From assembly GCA_002448815.1 (NCBI GenBank), contig DKAJ01000003.1, positions 104,036 through 168,035 on the forward strand: a DNA stretch of 64,000 nt. The letters run 5' to 3'. A program made the translations under genes and the position numbers. Shown here one piece after another: positions 8,555 through 18,229 of the stretch. The notes beneath the pieces are model-generated. The model was not told the origin of the DNA. It saw only the letters and a list, made by a program, of their open reading frames with translations, and ran no database searches. Each line of letters opens with the position of its first letter. Position 1 is the stretch's first letter. This stretch comes from Micavibrio sp. UBA6929. Its GTDB lineage: Bacteria; Pseudomonadota; Alphaproteobacteria; Micavibrionales; Micavibrionaceae.

Positions 8555-9775
8555 ATGTCATCAGATCAAAGCTCGGGTTCAAATCGTAAAGAGGTTCGTA
8601 AAGGAACTGTCGTTATTAAGCAAGGCGAGCCTGGTGATTGCGCGTATATCATTGAAAAGGGGCAAGTTGAAATTTCATTGACCAAGCCAAATGGCAATGT
8701 CGAAGTTATCGGTACACGCGGCCCTGGGACAATGATTGGCGAGATGGCCTTGATTGATAAAGGCCCGCGCACGGCAAGTATACGCGCGCTGGAAGATTGT
8801 GAATTTCTGACCATTACCGAAAGTGATTTTGAGCGCCGCATAGATGGCGCCGATCCGATTATTCGTATGATGACGCAGGTTGTTCTGGCGCGCTACCGCG
8901 ATGCGATGCAGCGCTTTGGTCTGTTTGTAAAACCATCATCTCAGCAAGAGATTGAAGATCAGGAGCTTATTTTCTCTAAGGCGAATACCGAGATGGAGAA
9001 ATTAAAACTGATGGAAGAGCTGCGCGATGGTTTGAAATCGGGTGATGTCTTTTTGCATTATCAGCCGATTGTCGACACGCAAAGCGGGCAAGTCGCAGGG
9101 TTTGAGGCTTTGATGCGATGGAACCATTTTGAGCGCGGCTTTATCTATCCGTCTTTATTTATTCCTGTGGCCGAGGAAACAGGCGCGATTTATGAGCTGA
9201 GCAAATGGGCGCTGGAGGAATCGGCGCATATGTTGGCACGTTTGGAAAAAGAGCTTGGCGATCATGGGAAGCTGTTTGTTAGTGTGAACTTTGCCAGCAG
9301 TGATTTTATGGAGCCTGATTTTGTCAGTATGACGACCTCGATCATTAGTGAGGCAGGATTGCAGCCGCATCAATTACATGTGGAAATTACCGAGCGCACC
9401 CTAATTGGCGAGCCTGAACGCGCGCAAGATGCGCTTGAGGTATTAAAGGATGCAGGCGTGCATATTTCGCTGGATGATTTTGGGACGGGATATTCGTCGC
9501 TTTCTTATTTGCGTCACTTTAAAATTGATACGCTGAAAATTGATCGCAGTTTTGTATCGGACATGTTTGCCGATGAAAGTGCGATGGCGCTGATTAAGTC
9601 GATTATTGCGCTGGCCAAGAATATGAAGATGGTCATCATTGCCGAGGGCGCAGAAACTGCCGAAGAGGCCATGATGCTGCGTGATCTGGGGTGCGAGATG
9701 GTTCAAGGGTATTATTACGCCCGCCCCATGCCCGAGGATGAATTACTGGCCGCCGCGCAAAAGCATTATATTTAG
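8555..9775 (+). CDS. Cyclic-nucleotide-binding domain fused to EAL c-di-GMP phosphodiesterase
   Basis: This 406-residue cytosolic protein has two parts. Residues 15-115 form a cNMP-binding (CRP-like) fold with the phosphate-binding cassette GEMALIDKGPRTAS at 62-75, including the key Glu63 and Arg72. Residues 155-400 form an EAL domain. The expected catalytic set is intact: E184 in EAL, N245, E277, D307-D308 in DDFGTGYSS, K328, E364 and Q384. It should therefore hydrolyse c-di-GMP, probably under control of bound cAMP or cGMP. There is no membrane segment. Translation starts at ATG 8555 after GAGGAAGG. The gene ends 20 bases from, and convergent to, a class III adenylate cyclase gene, which suggests the ligand is made next door. 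Domain calls are secure; the control link is inference. Confidence 0.92.
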   Translation: MSSDQSSGSNRKEVRKGTVVIKQGEPGDCAYIIEKGQVEISLTKPNGNVEVIGTRGPGTMIGEMALIDKGPRTASIRALEDCEFLTITESDFERRIDGADPIIRMMTQVVLARYRDAMQRFGLFVKPSSQQEIEDQELIFSKANTEMEKLKLMEELRDGLKSGDVFLHYQPIVDTQSGQVAGFEALMRWNHFERGFIYPSLFIPVAEETGAIYELSKWALEESAHMLARLEKELGDHGKLFVSVNFASSDFMEPDFVSMTTSIISEAGLQPHQLHVEITERTLIGEPERAQDALEVLKDAGVHISLDDFGTGYSSLSYLRHFKIDTLKIDRSFVSDMFADESAMALIKSIIALAKNMKMVIIAEGAETAEEAMMLRDLGCEMVQGYYYARPMPEDELLAAAQKHYI

Positions 9776-9795
9776 GGCGCTTTTATCTTTAACCG

Positions 9796-12027
9796 TTATT
9801 TCGATGTTGCCACATATACGCCGTCCCAATCAGGGGCAGGCGGGTTCAGGATAAATTCAGCGCAGCGTTTGGCATATAAATCATAGGTGACGTTGAGGCC
9901 ATATTGATCGAATGCGCGGCATTTATCGAGCGCAGCAAGGGCAACTTCGAAATTCTTGTTGCGGTAGGCCTGCAGCATTTTTTCATGATGGGCGCTGAGC
10001 GCCTGAAAGTTCGCATCAAGCGCATCATTATCATCGCCCAGCAAGGCGTAAATATGCACGGGCTGCTTTTTGCCTTTGACCTGAATGATATCCATTTCAA
10101 GCGCAGCAAAATCACACACTTCGCGATAGGTGCTTTCGCCAATTAAGATGCCAACGCCATAGGTTTTTGTTTGTCCTTCTAGGCGAGAGGCTAAATTAAC
10201 CGCATCGCCAAGGGTGGAATAGGCAAAGCGCTGTTTTGATCCCATGTTACCGACGGCGCAAGGGCCTGTGTTAATGCCAATGCCTGCGCGCAGCAAAACA
10301 GGCGTTTTGTTGATTTTTGCGGCTTGTTGGGCAACGCGCTGGTTGATGGGCTCAAGCGCGGCCTGCATCCCAAGGGCGGCGCGGCAGGCGTTACGGTGAT
10401 GTTTTGGATCATCCAGTGGCGCATTCCAAAAGGCCATCATCGCATCGCCCATATATTTATCAATTGTGCCGCGGTTTTGCATGACCAAATCCGACATCGG
10501 CGTAAGGAAATCATTCATCAAGGCAATCAGTTCTTGCGGGGTTAGTCCTTCAGAGATGCTGGTGAATTTGCGGATGTCCGTAAACATGATGGTCAGGTCT
10601 TTGATCTCGCCGCCTAATTGTAATTTATCCGGATTGCCGGTGAGCTCGCGCATGAATTCGGGCGAGATATAATGTCCGAATGCGACGCGGATATGTTTGC
10701 GGTCGGCTTCGGTTTTTAAAAAGCCTAATGCCGAGGCGATAATAAAGATGATCAACGCAATAAGGCTGGGCGTTACAGGGTCAAGCAATAGCCCTTGCGC
10801 GGTGAATAAATGCCATGACACGCCAAAGGCCGCGCCGATAATTGATCCTGTAATCAGCAATAACCACGCAGGGTTAATGGCAAAAGAAAGCAAGGCAATT
10901 AATGTGCCTGCCGCAATGCCCGCAAAAAATTCATAGTCCAGTGCCCGCGGCGGGCGTGTGAGATAGGCGTTTTGTAAGATTTGCTCAAGCGCGTTCATGT
11001 GCACTTTGACCCCTGCAATGTTGCCCAAAGGCGTGGCACGCAGATCTTTTAGGCCTTCGGCTTCGGATGCGATGAAGACGATTTTATCTGTGAGGTCAGG
11101 GCGCGGATTGTCCGGATTATTGTCGATGAATTTGCGCGCCGATATTTGTTCGCTGCGTTTAAATGGGCGGTAGTGAATCCACATATCGCCTTCGTGGCTG
11201 ATGGGGATCTGACGCCCTGCAAACTTGGCATAGAAAGGTGATTGCATTGGGTTTTGTGCGAAGGCTTCGTTCCAGTCTAATTTGACGTAGCCCTTATAGT
11301 TTTTTTCGTAAACGCGCAGTCCTTCGAGTATTAGGGATGGGTACAGGTTTTTACCATTATGAAACAGCAGCGTTGTTTTGCGAATGACGCCGTCTGGGTC
11401 AAGTGAGGCCATGAAACTGCCGTTGCCAGCAGCATTTTTTTGCAGGGGGCGTAAAAATTGCGCAGTTGTTTTAAAAGGCGGCATGCCTGATTGCTGCGGG
11501 TTCATGAAGTAGGCTTTGACATCTTTTTTTGCAAGGATTCGCCCTTTAAGGATCGGGGCTTGCGGGTTGGATCCGTGTGAAAATCCTGCAACAAAATTGC
11601 CGACATTTTTAATTGTTTGGGCAAGGGTGTCGTCATTGTCGGGCAGGGATTGTAAGGCCTCTTTGGCAGGGTGATCATCACCTAGCAAGCCTGCGATATG
11701 CAACGGCGATGTGCGGTCAGGTTCAGCCAGTACGCCATCAAAGATAATCGCCGCAGCGCCCGCGTCATGGATGCTTTGGATCATGTCTGATAAAATGGTG
11801 CGCGGCCATGGCCATTGTCCGATTTGTGCAAGGGATGCATCATCAATATCGACGAAGATGATTGTGTCGTCAGCTGGGCGGGGTTTGAGTTTGATATAAG
11901 CCTCGAAGACGAGGTTGCTGATCCGCATTTTGATGCCTGTGGTTTCATCCAAACTGATGATCATCGAGCCTAAGCACACGGCCAGAATAAGGATGCGAAT
12001 GTAAGCTTTGCTGAGAAGTTTTAACAT
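9796..12027 (-). CDS. CHASE2-domain class III adenylate cyclase
   Basis: A 743-residue membrane cyclase. One N-terminal helix (residues 10-26) leads into a periplasmic CHASE2 sensor (about 35-355). Three transmembrane helices (about 366-435) follow, then a class III cyclase domain (475-660). The metal ligands D484 (FTDIRKFT) and D528 (DKYMGDAMMAFW) are present. K524 and D608 are the pair that selects adenine, and N611/R615 act in catalysis, so cAMP is the likely product. A helical tail (about 670-730) resembles a TPR-like extension. It lies 12 bases after the HlyD gene and is last in the tolC-ABC-hlyD operon, so exporter and cyclase are probably co-expressed. The periplasmic signal sensed is unknown. 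Confidence 0.92.
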   Translation of the reverse strand: MLKLLSKAYIRILILAVCLGSMIISLDETTGIKMRISNLVFEAYIKLKPRPADDTIIFVDIDDASLAQIGQWPWPRTILSDMIQSIHDAGAAAIIFDGVLAEPDRTSPLHIAGLLGDDHPAKEALQSLPDNDDTLAQTIKNVGNFVAGFSHGSNPQAPILKGRILAKKDVKAYFMNPQQSGMPPFKTTAQFLRPLQKNAAGNGSFMASLDPDGVIRKTTLLFHNGKNLYPSLILEGLRVYEKNYKGYVKLDWNEAFAQNPMQSPFYAKFAGRQIPISHEGDMWIHYRPFKRSEQISARKFIDNNPDNPRPDLTDKIVFIASEAEGLKDLRATPLGNIAGVKVHMNALEQILQNAYLTRPPRALDYEFFAGIAAGTLIALLSFAINPAWLLLITGSIIGAAFGVSWHLFTAQGLLLDPVTPSLIALIIFIIASALGFLKTEADRKHIRVAFGHYISPEFMRELTGNPDKLQLGGEIKDLTIMFTDIRKFTSISEGLTPQELIALMNDFLTPMSDLVMQNRGTIDKYMGDAMMAFWNAPLDDPKHHRNACRAALGMQAALEPINQRVAQQAAKINKTPVLLRAGIGINTGPCAVGNMGSKQRFAYSTLGDAVNLASRLEGQTKTYGVGILIGESTYREVCDFAALEMDIIQVKGKKQPVHIYALLGDDNDALDANFQALSAHHEKMLQAYRNKNFEVALAALDKCRAFDQYGLNVTYDLYAKRCAEFILNPPAPDWDGVYVATSK

Positions 12028-12039
12028 AGGCGCGGCGTC

Positions 12040-13371
12040 CTAACGCTCGGTGAAGATGCTTTCACGGGCGCGCATCAAAGGTTTGAGAAGGTAATATAAA
12101 ATTGTGCGCTTGCCAGTGATGATATCAACGGCGGCGACCATGCCGGGCATGATAGGCAGTTTGTTTTCTTCGGTGCCAAGGTAATTTTTGCTGGCTTTGA
12201 CTTCGATCTCGAAATAGACATTGCCTTGTCCGTCGCTGATGCTGTTGGCGCCAATGCGCGAAAGGGTTGCGTCAACCGAGCCGTATTTTTGTGCATCATA
12301 GGCCGTGATTTTAACCTTGGCTTTCATGCCTAGACGCAGGAATGCGATATCCTCTGGCGTGACCTTTGCAACAATTTTCAGTGCATCGCTCAGCGGGACA
12401 ATCTCGGCCAGCGGTTTTGCAGGCTCGACAACGCCGCCGATGGTTTTAACGGCAATGCGGTTGATGATGCCATCAGCAGGGGATTTGATTTCTGTGCGCT
12501 GGACGCGGTCGCCGATTGATGTAAGTTCTTCCTGCAGGGCGGAAAGCTGTGTTTCGACGTCGCTAAGCTCGCTAAGCGCTTCGGAGCGATAACGGTCAGT
12601 GATGTTTTTCTTTTCATTGAGTGCGCCGCGTTTTTCGGCCTGAAGGGCGCGTTTGCGTTCTTGCTGCGCGTTGATTTGTCCGCGTGTGTCGTTTAATTCG
12701 CGCTCTAGGCGCAGGGCTTCTAGTTTTGGCACTGCGCGCGTTTTAACCAGATCTTGTGTGATGCGCAGTTCCTCTTGCAAGGATGTGGCGCTATCGCTAA
12801 GGCGGTTGATTTGTGCGTCGGCTTCGTTCATTTCGGCTTGTGCTTTGGCGGCGCGATCATCTAAAATTTGGTGCGCTCCGCGCAGTTCTTTCATGCGGGA
12901 ATTATAAAGGGCGCGTTCATTGGCAACAATTTGCGGGTATTTGTCTGTGATGTTGGATGCGGCGCTGAAGGGGGCGCTGTTGATTTCGGCGCGCAGGCGT
13001 GCCTTTTGTGCCTGAAGGGCCATGAATTTGGCCTCGGTGCCGCGCTCCTTCGAGGCAAATTGCACGTCACTGACGCGCAGCAATATTTGCCCTTGGGTGA
13101 CTTGCTCGCCTTCGGTGACGAGGATGTCTTCCAGTACGCCGCCCTCAAGGCTTTGTACGATTTGAATATCTTGCGAGGGGACGACTTGGCCTTGTGCGCG
13201 GGTAAGCTCTTCGATTTCAGATTTGCTGGCCCAGATGATGACAAAGGTAAACATCGCCATGATGGTGAGCATCATTAAGATCGCTGGCATGGCGGGGCGC
13301 ATGTGCGCGGCGGCGTCAAGCTCGCTCATGAAGTCGGTGTCTTTGTTTTTCTGGCTTGGGATTTGGCTCAT
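12040..13371 (-). CDS. HlyD-family type I secretion membrane fusion protein
   Basis: This is the periplasmic adaptor joining the ABC exporter to the TolC-type channel. The 443-residue product has one transmembrane helix near residues 30-50. A lipoyl half-motif follows at about 60-100, then a long coiled-coil hairpin at about 110-280 (many Glu, Arg, Ala, Gln). The second lipoyl half (VQRTEIKSPADGIINRI) begins near 285, followed by the beta-barrel. The C-terminal segment GMVAAVDIITGKRTILYYLL is the HlyD hallmark. Length is standard. It overlaps the ABC gene by 4 bases. It is most like LapC/HlyD of adhesin and RTX exporters. Confidence 0.92.
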   Translation of the reverse strand: MSQIPSQKNKDTDFMSELDAAAHMRPAMPAILMMLTIMAMFTFVIIWASKSEIEELTRAQGQVVPSQDIQIVQSLEGGVLEDILVTEGEQVTQGQILLRVSDVQFASKERGTEAKFMALQAQKARLRAEINSAPFSAASNITDKYPQIVANERALYNSRMKELRGAHQILDDRAAKAQAEMNEADAQINRLSDSATSLQEELRITQDLVKTRAVPKLEALRLERELNDTRGQINAQQERKRALQAEKRGALNEKKNITDRYRSEALSELSDVETQLSALQEELTSIGDRVQRTEIKSPADGIINRIAVKTIGGVVEPAKPLAEIVPLSDALKIVAKVTPEDIAFLRLGMKAKVKITAYDAQKYGSVDATLSRIGANSISDGQGNVYFEIEVKASKNYLGTEENKLPIMPGMVAAVDIITGKRTILYYLLKPLMRARESIFTER

Positions 13372-15563
13372 GCTTGTAATCCTTCTGCCTTGCCTGATTT
13401 TAGGGCGTTGAGGACGGCTTCGCGCGGGCCATCCATGACGATTTTGCCTTTGTCCATCAGGATGATACGCTCGGCCATGTTGAGCATGTGCATTTTGTGC
13501 GTAATCATCACAAGGGTTTTGTCTTGTGTGTGTGCCTGAACATAATTGCGGAAGCGTGCCTCGGATTGCGAGTCCATGGCGTTTGTTGGTTCATCGCAGA
13601 TGAGGATATTGGGCTGCGAGATCATGGCGCGGGCAAGGGCGATGCATTGCTTTTGTCCGCCTGATAGGGCTTGGCCTTGTTCGCCGACTGGCGCGTCATA
13701 TCCCATTGGATGGCGCGACACAAATTCGTCGACGCCTGCGGCTTTTGCGGCGGCAAGGATGTCGGATTCGGTCGCGTGTGGGTGTCCCATGGCGATATTA
13801 TCACGGACAGATCCGCTGAACAGGACGATATCTTGCGAGATATAGGCAACGTTCTTTTTGATGTCGACGGGGTCAATTTGGCGGATGTCGGTATCATCGA
13901 ACAAAATGGTGCCGTCATTGGGGCTGTATAGTCCCATCAGTAAGCGCGCGATGGTGCTTTTGCCTGATCCGACGCGGCCAATGATGGCGACTTTTTCGCC
14001 CGGGTTTATGGAGAGGCTGATGTCTTTTAAGACCAGATTTTTAACCTGAGGGTATGAGAAATGCACATGATCCAATGCAATTTTTCCTGTCAGGTCATTA
14101 CGCTGCAGGAATGTTTTTTGATCTGGGCGGTCAACGGGCTGGCGCATGATATTATCAATTGTTTTAAGAGCGCTGCCTGCGTGGTGGTATTTGGTCATTA
14201 GGCCTGCGATTTGTCCGATTGGCGCAATGGCGCGTCCGCCCAAGATAACGCAGGCGATCAGTGCGCCCATGCTCATTTGTGCGTCGCGGACAAGGTACAT
14301 GCCGATTAGAACCGCAATAATTGAGGCGCTTTGCTGCAAGAAGGATGCAATATGAACGCCCAGCCCTGACCAAAAGCGTGAGGTCTGTCCGTGGCGTGAG
14401 TTTTCGTTTGCAAGGCTCATATACCGTGCGCGCATCAGACCGTCCGCGCCAATAGTTTTGATGGTTTCCAGCCCTGCGATCGCTTCGATGAGCATGCCGT
14501 GCTTGGCTTCGGAGGATTTTGTTGCCTTTTTTACCGTTTGTTTCAGCGGTATTTGTATCAAAAGACCGATGATAAAGACGGCAATGATTAATCCCGCCAG
14601 TGCCAATGCAATGACGCCGCCTAGCCTGTAGATTACAAACAGGAAGAACAGTGTAAAAGGCAAATCAACCAATACGGTTATGGTCGCCGAGGTAAAGAAA
14701 TCACGGACGCTGTCAAAATCGCGCAGCATATTTGCGAAAACGCCGCTGGATCGTGGTTTGTTGGCGATGCGAATGTTTAAGACCTGATCAAAGATACGGT
14801 GCGCAGTAATGATATCGATGCGCCGCCCTGCAAAATCAATGAGATAGGCACGCAAAATGCGCATGATCATGTCAAAGCCATAGATACTAAGCGCGCCAAT
14901 GCCAAGCGCCCAACCTGTTTCGATTGCGTTGTTGGGTATAACGCGGTCATAGACATTCATAATGAAAAGAGGGCTGACCAGTGCGAAGCAATTTATAAAA
15001 ATCGCGCCAAGAATGGCCATGGTGTAAAGGCCGCTATTTTGTGTGACGACATCCCAAAACCAATGGCCTTTGCCTTGGTCGTGCGGTGATTGGTGCGTCA
15101 CAGTTTCGGGGTTGATAAAGCTTGGCCCCGGGCGCGTCAGGATCAGATAGCCGTTGAATTGCTTTTGCACTTCACTGACTTGTCTTTGGATGATGCTATC
15201 GCTTTGCGGGTCATAAAGTTTGATTGTTTTTTTGTCTAAAAACTCCATTAGGACGAGGGCATATTCATCCTTCATCGTGATGGTGACGGGCAACAATTCA
15301 GGTTTAATGGATTTTAGTGCGCGGTGCTTTTTGACCTTGGTTGTGATGCCGATATTTTCGGCGGCTTCGCAAAAAAGCTTGGGCCCCATATTGTTATCAT
15401 CATAGGGCAGGCCAGCTAGAATGCCTTGCGGGGATCGTGCGCGGCCATAGTGGCGGGTTAGATATGTCAGACATGTAAGCAGGGGATCAACCTGCGCAGT
15501 GGTATCAGCGGCGGGTTTTTCTGCGGAAAGCGAGCTGAGCGGCGGCGTGTTATCACTGGCCAT
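13368..15563 (-). CDS. Type I secretion ABC exporter, LapB-like, with degenerate C39 domain
   Basis: A 731-residue exporter half-molecule. Residues 25-145 form a peptidase C39-like domain. The catalytic Cys motif (QxxCGxxCL) is not seen; the aligned region reads DPLLTCLTYL, so this is probably a substrate-docking C39-like domain that does not cleave, as in HlyB and LapB. Six transmembrane helices follow (about 175-450). The ATPase has Walker A GRVGSGKST near 530, the signature LSGGQKQ, and Walker B ILICDEPTNAMD. It should drive secretion of a large unprocessed protein with a C-terminal signal, such as an RTX adhesin. No substrate gene is visible here. It overlaps tolC by 11 bases and hlyD by 4. 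Confidence 0.92.
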   Translation of the reverse strand: MASDNTPPLSSLSAEKPAADTTAQVDPLLTCLTYLTRHYGRARSPQGILAGLPYDDNNMGPKLFCEAAENIGITTKVKKHRALKSIKPELLPVTITMKDEYALVLMEFLDKKTIKLYDPQSDSIIQRQVSEVQKQFNGYLILTRPGPSFINPETVTHQSPHDQGKGHWFWDVVTQNSGLYTMAILGAIFINCFALVSPLFIMNVYDRVIPNNAIETGWALGIGALSIYGFDMIMRILRAYLIDFAGRRIDIITAHRIFDQVLNIRIANKPRSSGVFANMLRDFDSVRDFFTSATITVLVDLPFTLFFLFVIYRLGGVIALALAGLIIAVFIIGLLIQIPLKQTVKKATKSSEAKHGMLIEAIAGLETIKTIGADGLMRARYMSLANENSRHGQTSRFWSGLGVHIASFLQQSASIIAVLIGMYLVRDAQMSMGALIACVILGGRAIAPIGQIAGLMTKYHHAGSALKTIDNIMRQPVDRPDQKTFLQRNDLTGKIALDHVHFSYPQVKNLVLKDISLSINPGEKVAIIGRVGSGKSTIARLLMGLYSPNDGTILFDDTDIRQIDPVDIKKNVAYISQDIVLFSGSVRDNIAMGHPHATESDILAAAKAAGVDEFVSRHPMGYDAPVGEQGQALSGGQKQCIALARAMISQPNILICDEPTNAMDSQSEARFRNYVQAHTQDKTLVMITHKMHMLNMAERIILMDKGKIVMDGPREAVLNALKSGKAEGLQA

Positions 15564-17121
15564 TGAGGGCCTCCTGCCCGGAGGTCATGCTGATTTTTGT
15601 GATACGGTTTTCGTCATCGGATACGTGATGGCCAAGCAAATCTTCGGCAGCAATGTCAATGGAGTTTGAGGTGGGTTCAACGCTTGTTGATGTGGCGGCT
15701 GCTTCTGGGGCGTCGATGCCTTCCAATTTTTCAGTCGCATGGACAGTGTTGTCTGGGTTGTTTTGTGCAGTGTGCGCAGGTGGAGTGGCTTGTGATTTTG
15801 GCGCTGTAATCGGCGTAACCAATGAGCGCGCAATTCCGACAGAAGATAGAATGTTAAACTGGCTGACGCGCAGTTGATTACGCGCGTTTAGGTTTTCAAG
15901 CATCATTTGGAATAGCTGGTCTTCCGCCTGTAATAATTGCAGCAAGCTAATGCGCGCACCGTCAAATTGCTCCTGACTGGTTTGCAGTAGATTTTCTGCC
16001 AAATTTTGACGTTTCTTTTGTGTTACAAGGCGCGCTTTTGCGCCGTCATATTCTGCATAGGCAAGGCGAACGCCGCGCTGAATTTGGCGTTTTAATTCGC
16101 GTGTGCGGGACTGCATTTCGGCTAGCTTATATTTGCTTTTGGCGATGCGCTGCTTGCCGCTGCCGCCTGTGTCGAATGCCCAGTTCATACGCACCAGAGC
16201 GCGTGCATCTGTGACTTCGCCGCCCAAAACATCACGTTTTTCTGATTGCAGGTATGATAATTCACCATCAAGCGTGGGGAAAAGGCTGGCCTCTTCGGTG
16301 TCAATGCCATGTTCGGCGGCTTTTTCGTCAAGTTCGGCGCGTAATAGCTCAGGATGGAACGTTGTCGCCTGTGCAAGGGCCGCGTCAAGTGATTGCGGGA
16401 ATGTTTCTTCAGTGATTTGCGGCGTTTTAATGTGACCTTCGGGCATTTCGCCTACGGCTTCGAGATAGGTGGCCTTTGCCGTGTTAAGCAATGTTTGATT
16501 GGCGGTGTACTGATCTTCCCATATATAAGCGATATCAAGGGCTTGTTTATATTCGGCCTCGTCGGCGGCACCATTATCAACGGCATGTTTTATGCGGGCG
16601 ATATAATCATTGATGCTGGCGCGGTGTTTTTTGATAAAAGAAAGCGTTTGATAGACGCGTATAAGTTCGAGATAGCTGAGCGTTACGCTGTGTGCGAGGG
16701 CGTCTTTTGCGCTTTCCAGAGTTAATAGCGCTGAATCTTCGCGCATTTTTGCGGCGTCATAACGGCTGTCGCGGCCGCCAGCATCGAAAATGCCTTGGCG
16801 CAGTGCGACATTACCTTCCCACATGTTAGAATATCCTTCGCCGCGTGTGACGCTTAGGCCACGTGAGGTTGCGTTATCACCAAAACCGCGGCCACCATAA
16901 GCAGATACGTTGAGTTGCGGGAAATATGCGCTATATTGCTCTTTAACGTCGCTGTTATTGTAATTGACAGTGGCTTGTGCGGCGCTAAGGGAGGGATGAT
17001 TTTTCCATGCGCTTGAAATGGCTTCGGATAAAGTTTTCGCGTCTGCGGGTGTTGTGCTGAGGCTCATTAGTGCCAGAACACTCGTGAAAAAAATAACTTT
17101 TTGTTTTGAACTTTTAGGCAT
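15553..17121 (-). CDS. TolC-family outer membrane efflux/secretion channel
   Basis: A 522-residue outer membrane channel, first gene of the secretion operon. A signal peptide (about residues 1-28, ending TPADA) comes before two repeated outer-membrane efflux domains. These share long helical segments, as in LNARNQLRVSQFNILSSVG near residue 415 and the related earlier segment. The last ~80 residues are low-complexity and rich in Thr, Pro, Ala, Ser and Glu, which is longer than E. coli TolC and may be a periplasmic extension. The ABC start lies inside its 3' end. The start codon has only a weak ribosome site. Confidence 0.9.
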   Translation of the reverse strand: MPKSSKQKVIFFTSVLALMSLSTTPADAKTLSEAISSAWKNHPSLSAAQATVNYNNSDVKEQYSAYFPQLNVSAYGGRGFGDNATSRGLSVTRGEGYSNMWEGNVALRQGIFDAGGRDSRYDAAKMREDSALLTLESAKDALAHSVTLSYLELIRVYQTLSFIKKHRASINDYIARIKHAVDNGAADEAEYKQALDIAYIWEDQYTANQTLLNTAKATYLEAVGEMPEGHIKTPQITEETFPQSLDAALAQATTFHPELLRAELDEKAAEHGIDTEEASLFPTLDGELSYLQSEKRDVLGGEVTDARALVRMNWAFDTGGSGKQRIAKSKYKLAEMQSRTRELKRQIQRGVRLAYAEYDGAKARLVTQKKRQNLAENLLQTSQEQFDGARISLLQLLQAEDQLFQMMLENLNARNQLRVSQFNILSSVGIARSLVTPITAPKSQATPPAHTAQNNPDNTVHATEKLEGIDAPEAAATSTSVEPTSNSIDIAAEDLLGHHVSDDENRITKISMTSGQEALNGQ

Positions 17122-17229
17122 GAGGTGCTTTTATGTGTGTGATAATAAGGGGGCGCGCAGGGTGTTTACGCGCTTGATTCTACTGAAAACTGCGCTTTTC
17201 CGCAAGCGGTATAACCATTTTAATACTTT

Positions 17230-18198
17230 ATGACGCATACACATTCCTTTGAAACTTTGCCTGAACGCTTTTCTATGCCGGAAACGTGGCAGTGGCGGAT
17301 GCTCCCCCGAGAGTGGGGTGAGATGCGTTACGGTTATGCTTTGCCTAGGGGGAAAGCCGCTGTTGATAAGGTCGTTGTCGTTCTTCCTGGTCTTAGCGAA
17401 TTTTGTGAAAAGTATTTTGAAATTGCGCGTGATTGCTTGGCGCAGGGCTATGGGTTTTTGGTCGTAGATTGGCGCGGTCAGGGGAAGTCTTCGCGCTATT
17501 TGGACAATCTGCATAAGCGTCACTCTCAAGGGTTTGAGGTTGATGCGCAAGATTTGAACGCAGTTTTGGAAGATAGTCCTTTCTCACCGCGAGAGAGTGC
17601 CTTTTTTATGATGGCGAACTCGATGGGCGGGAATATTGGTTTGCGCTATCTTGAGGCGCATATTGGTGTGTTTAAGGGCGCGGCCTTTTGCGCGCCGTTG
17701 ATTGGATTGCATGCGTTTTCGCATGTGCCAGGTTTTATGGCGAAAACATTAACATATGGCTTAGAACATTTGTGGCCAGAGGCCTATGCGCCGATGGGCG
17801 GTGATTGGGATCCGTTTAGTCGTGATTTCCAAAGTGATGTTTTGTTTTCTTCGGATGCGGGGCGTGCGGCCGTTCATAATTACTGGATGAAAATAGACAA
17901 GGCCTTACAGGTTGGCCATATTACGCATCAATGGCTGTATGATGCGCATAGATCATGTGTCTATCTGCAAAATGATCTGTCACGTGAACGCATAGATATG
18001 CCGTGTTTGTTTTTTATGGCAGGGCATGAGCAATTTGTTGATAATGAGAAAATCGCTCATTTTACGGGTCAACTTTCGCAGGCGGATTTGGTGTCATTTC
18101 CGGATGCATGCCATGAAATATGGATGGAATGTGATGCATATCGCGATGAATATTTGAATAAATTTTATTCTCTTGTTAAGAAAATTAGTCTAGACTGA
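17230..18198 (+). CDS. Alpha/beta hydrolase, lysophospholipase-like
   Basis: A 322-residue serine hydrolase of the PldB/monoacylglycerol lipase type. The nucleophile is Ser131 in ANSMGGN. An oxyanion-type VVLPGLSEF sits near 50-58 and a VVDWRGQGKSS motif near 78-88, both typical of the family. The acid/histidine pair probably comes from FFMAGHEQFVDN and PDACHEIWME near the C-terminus. No signal peptide is seen, so a cytosolic or inner-face lipid substrate is likely. It reads away from the tolC operon, with a 108-base gap. The ATG at 17230 has no clear ribosome site. A conserved small protein gene follows 31 bases later. Confidence 0.85.
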   Translation: MTHTHSFETLPERFSMPETWQWRMLPREWGEMRYGYALPRGKAAVDKVVVVLPGLSEFCEKYFEIARDCLAQGYGFLVVDWRGQGKSSRYLDNLHKRHSQGFEVDAQDLNAVLEDSPFSPRESAFFMMANSMGGNIGLRYLEAHIGVFKGAAFCAPLIGLHAFSHVPGFMAKTLTYGLEHLWPEAYAPMGGDWDPFSRDFQSDVLFSSDAGRAAVHNYWMKIDKALQVGHITHQWLYDAHRSCVYLQNDLSRERIDMPCLFFMAGHEQFVDNEKIAHFTGQLSQADLVSFPDACHEIWMECDAYRDEYLNKFYSLVKKISLD

Positions 18199-18229
18199 TA
18201 AGTGTATATTTCTACGTTATAAGGGTTTC

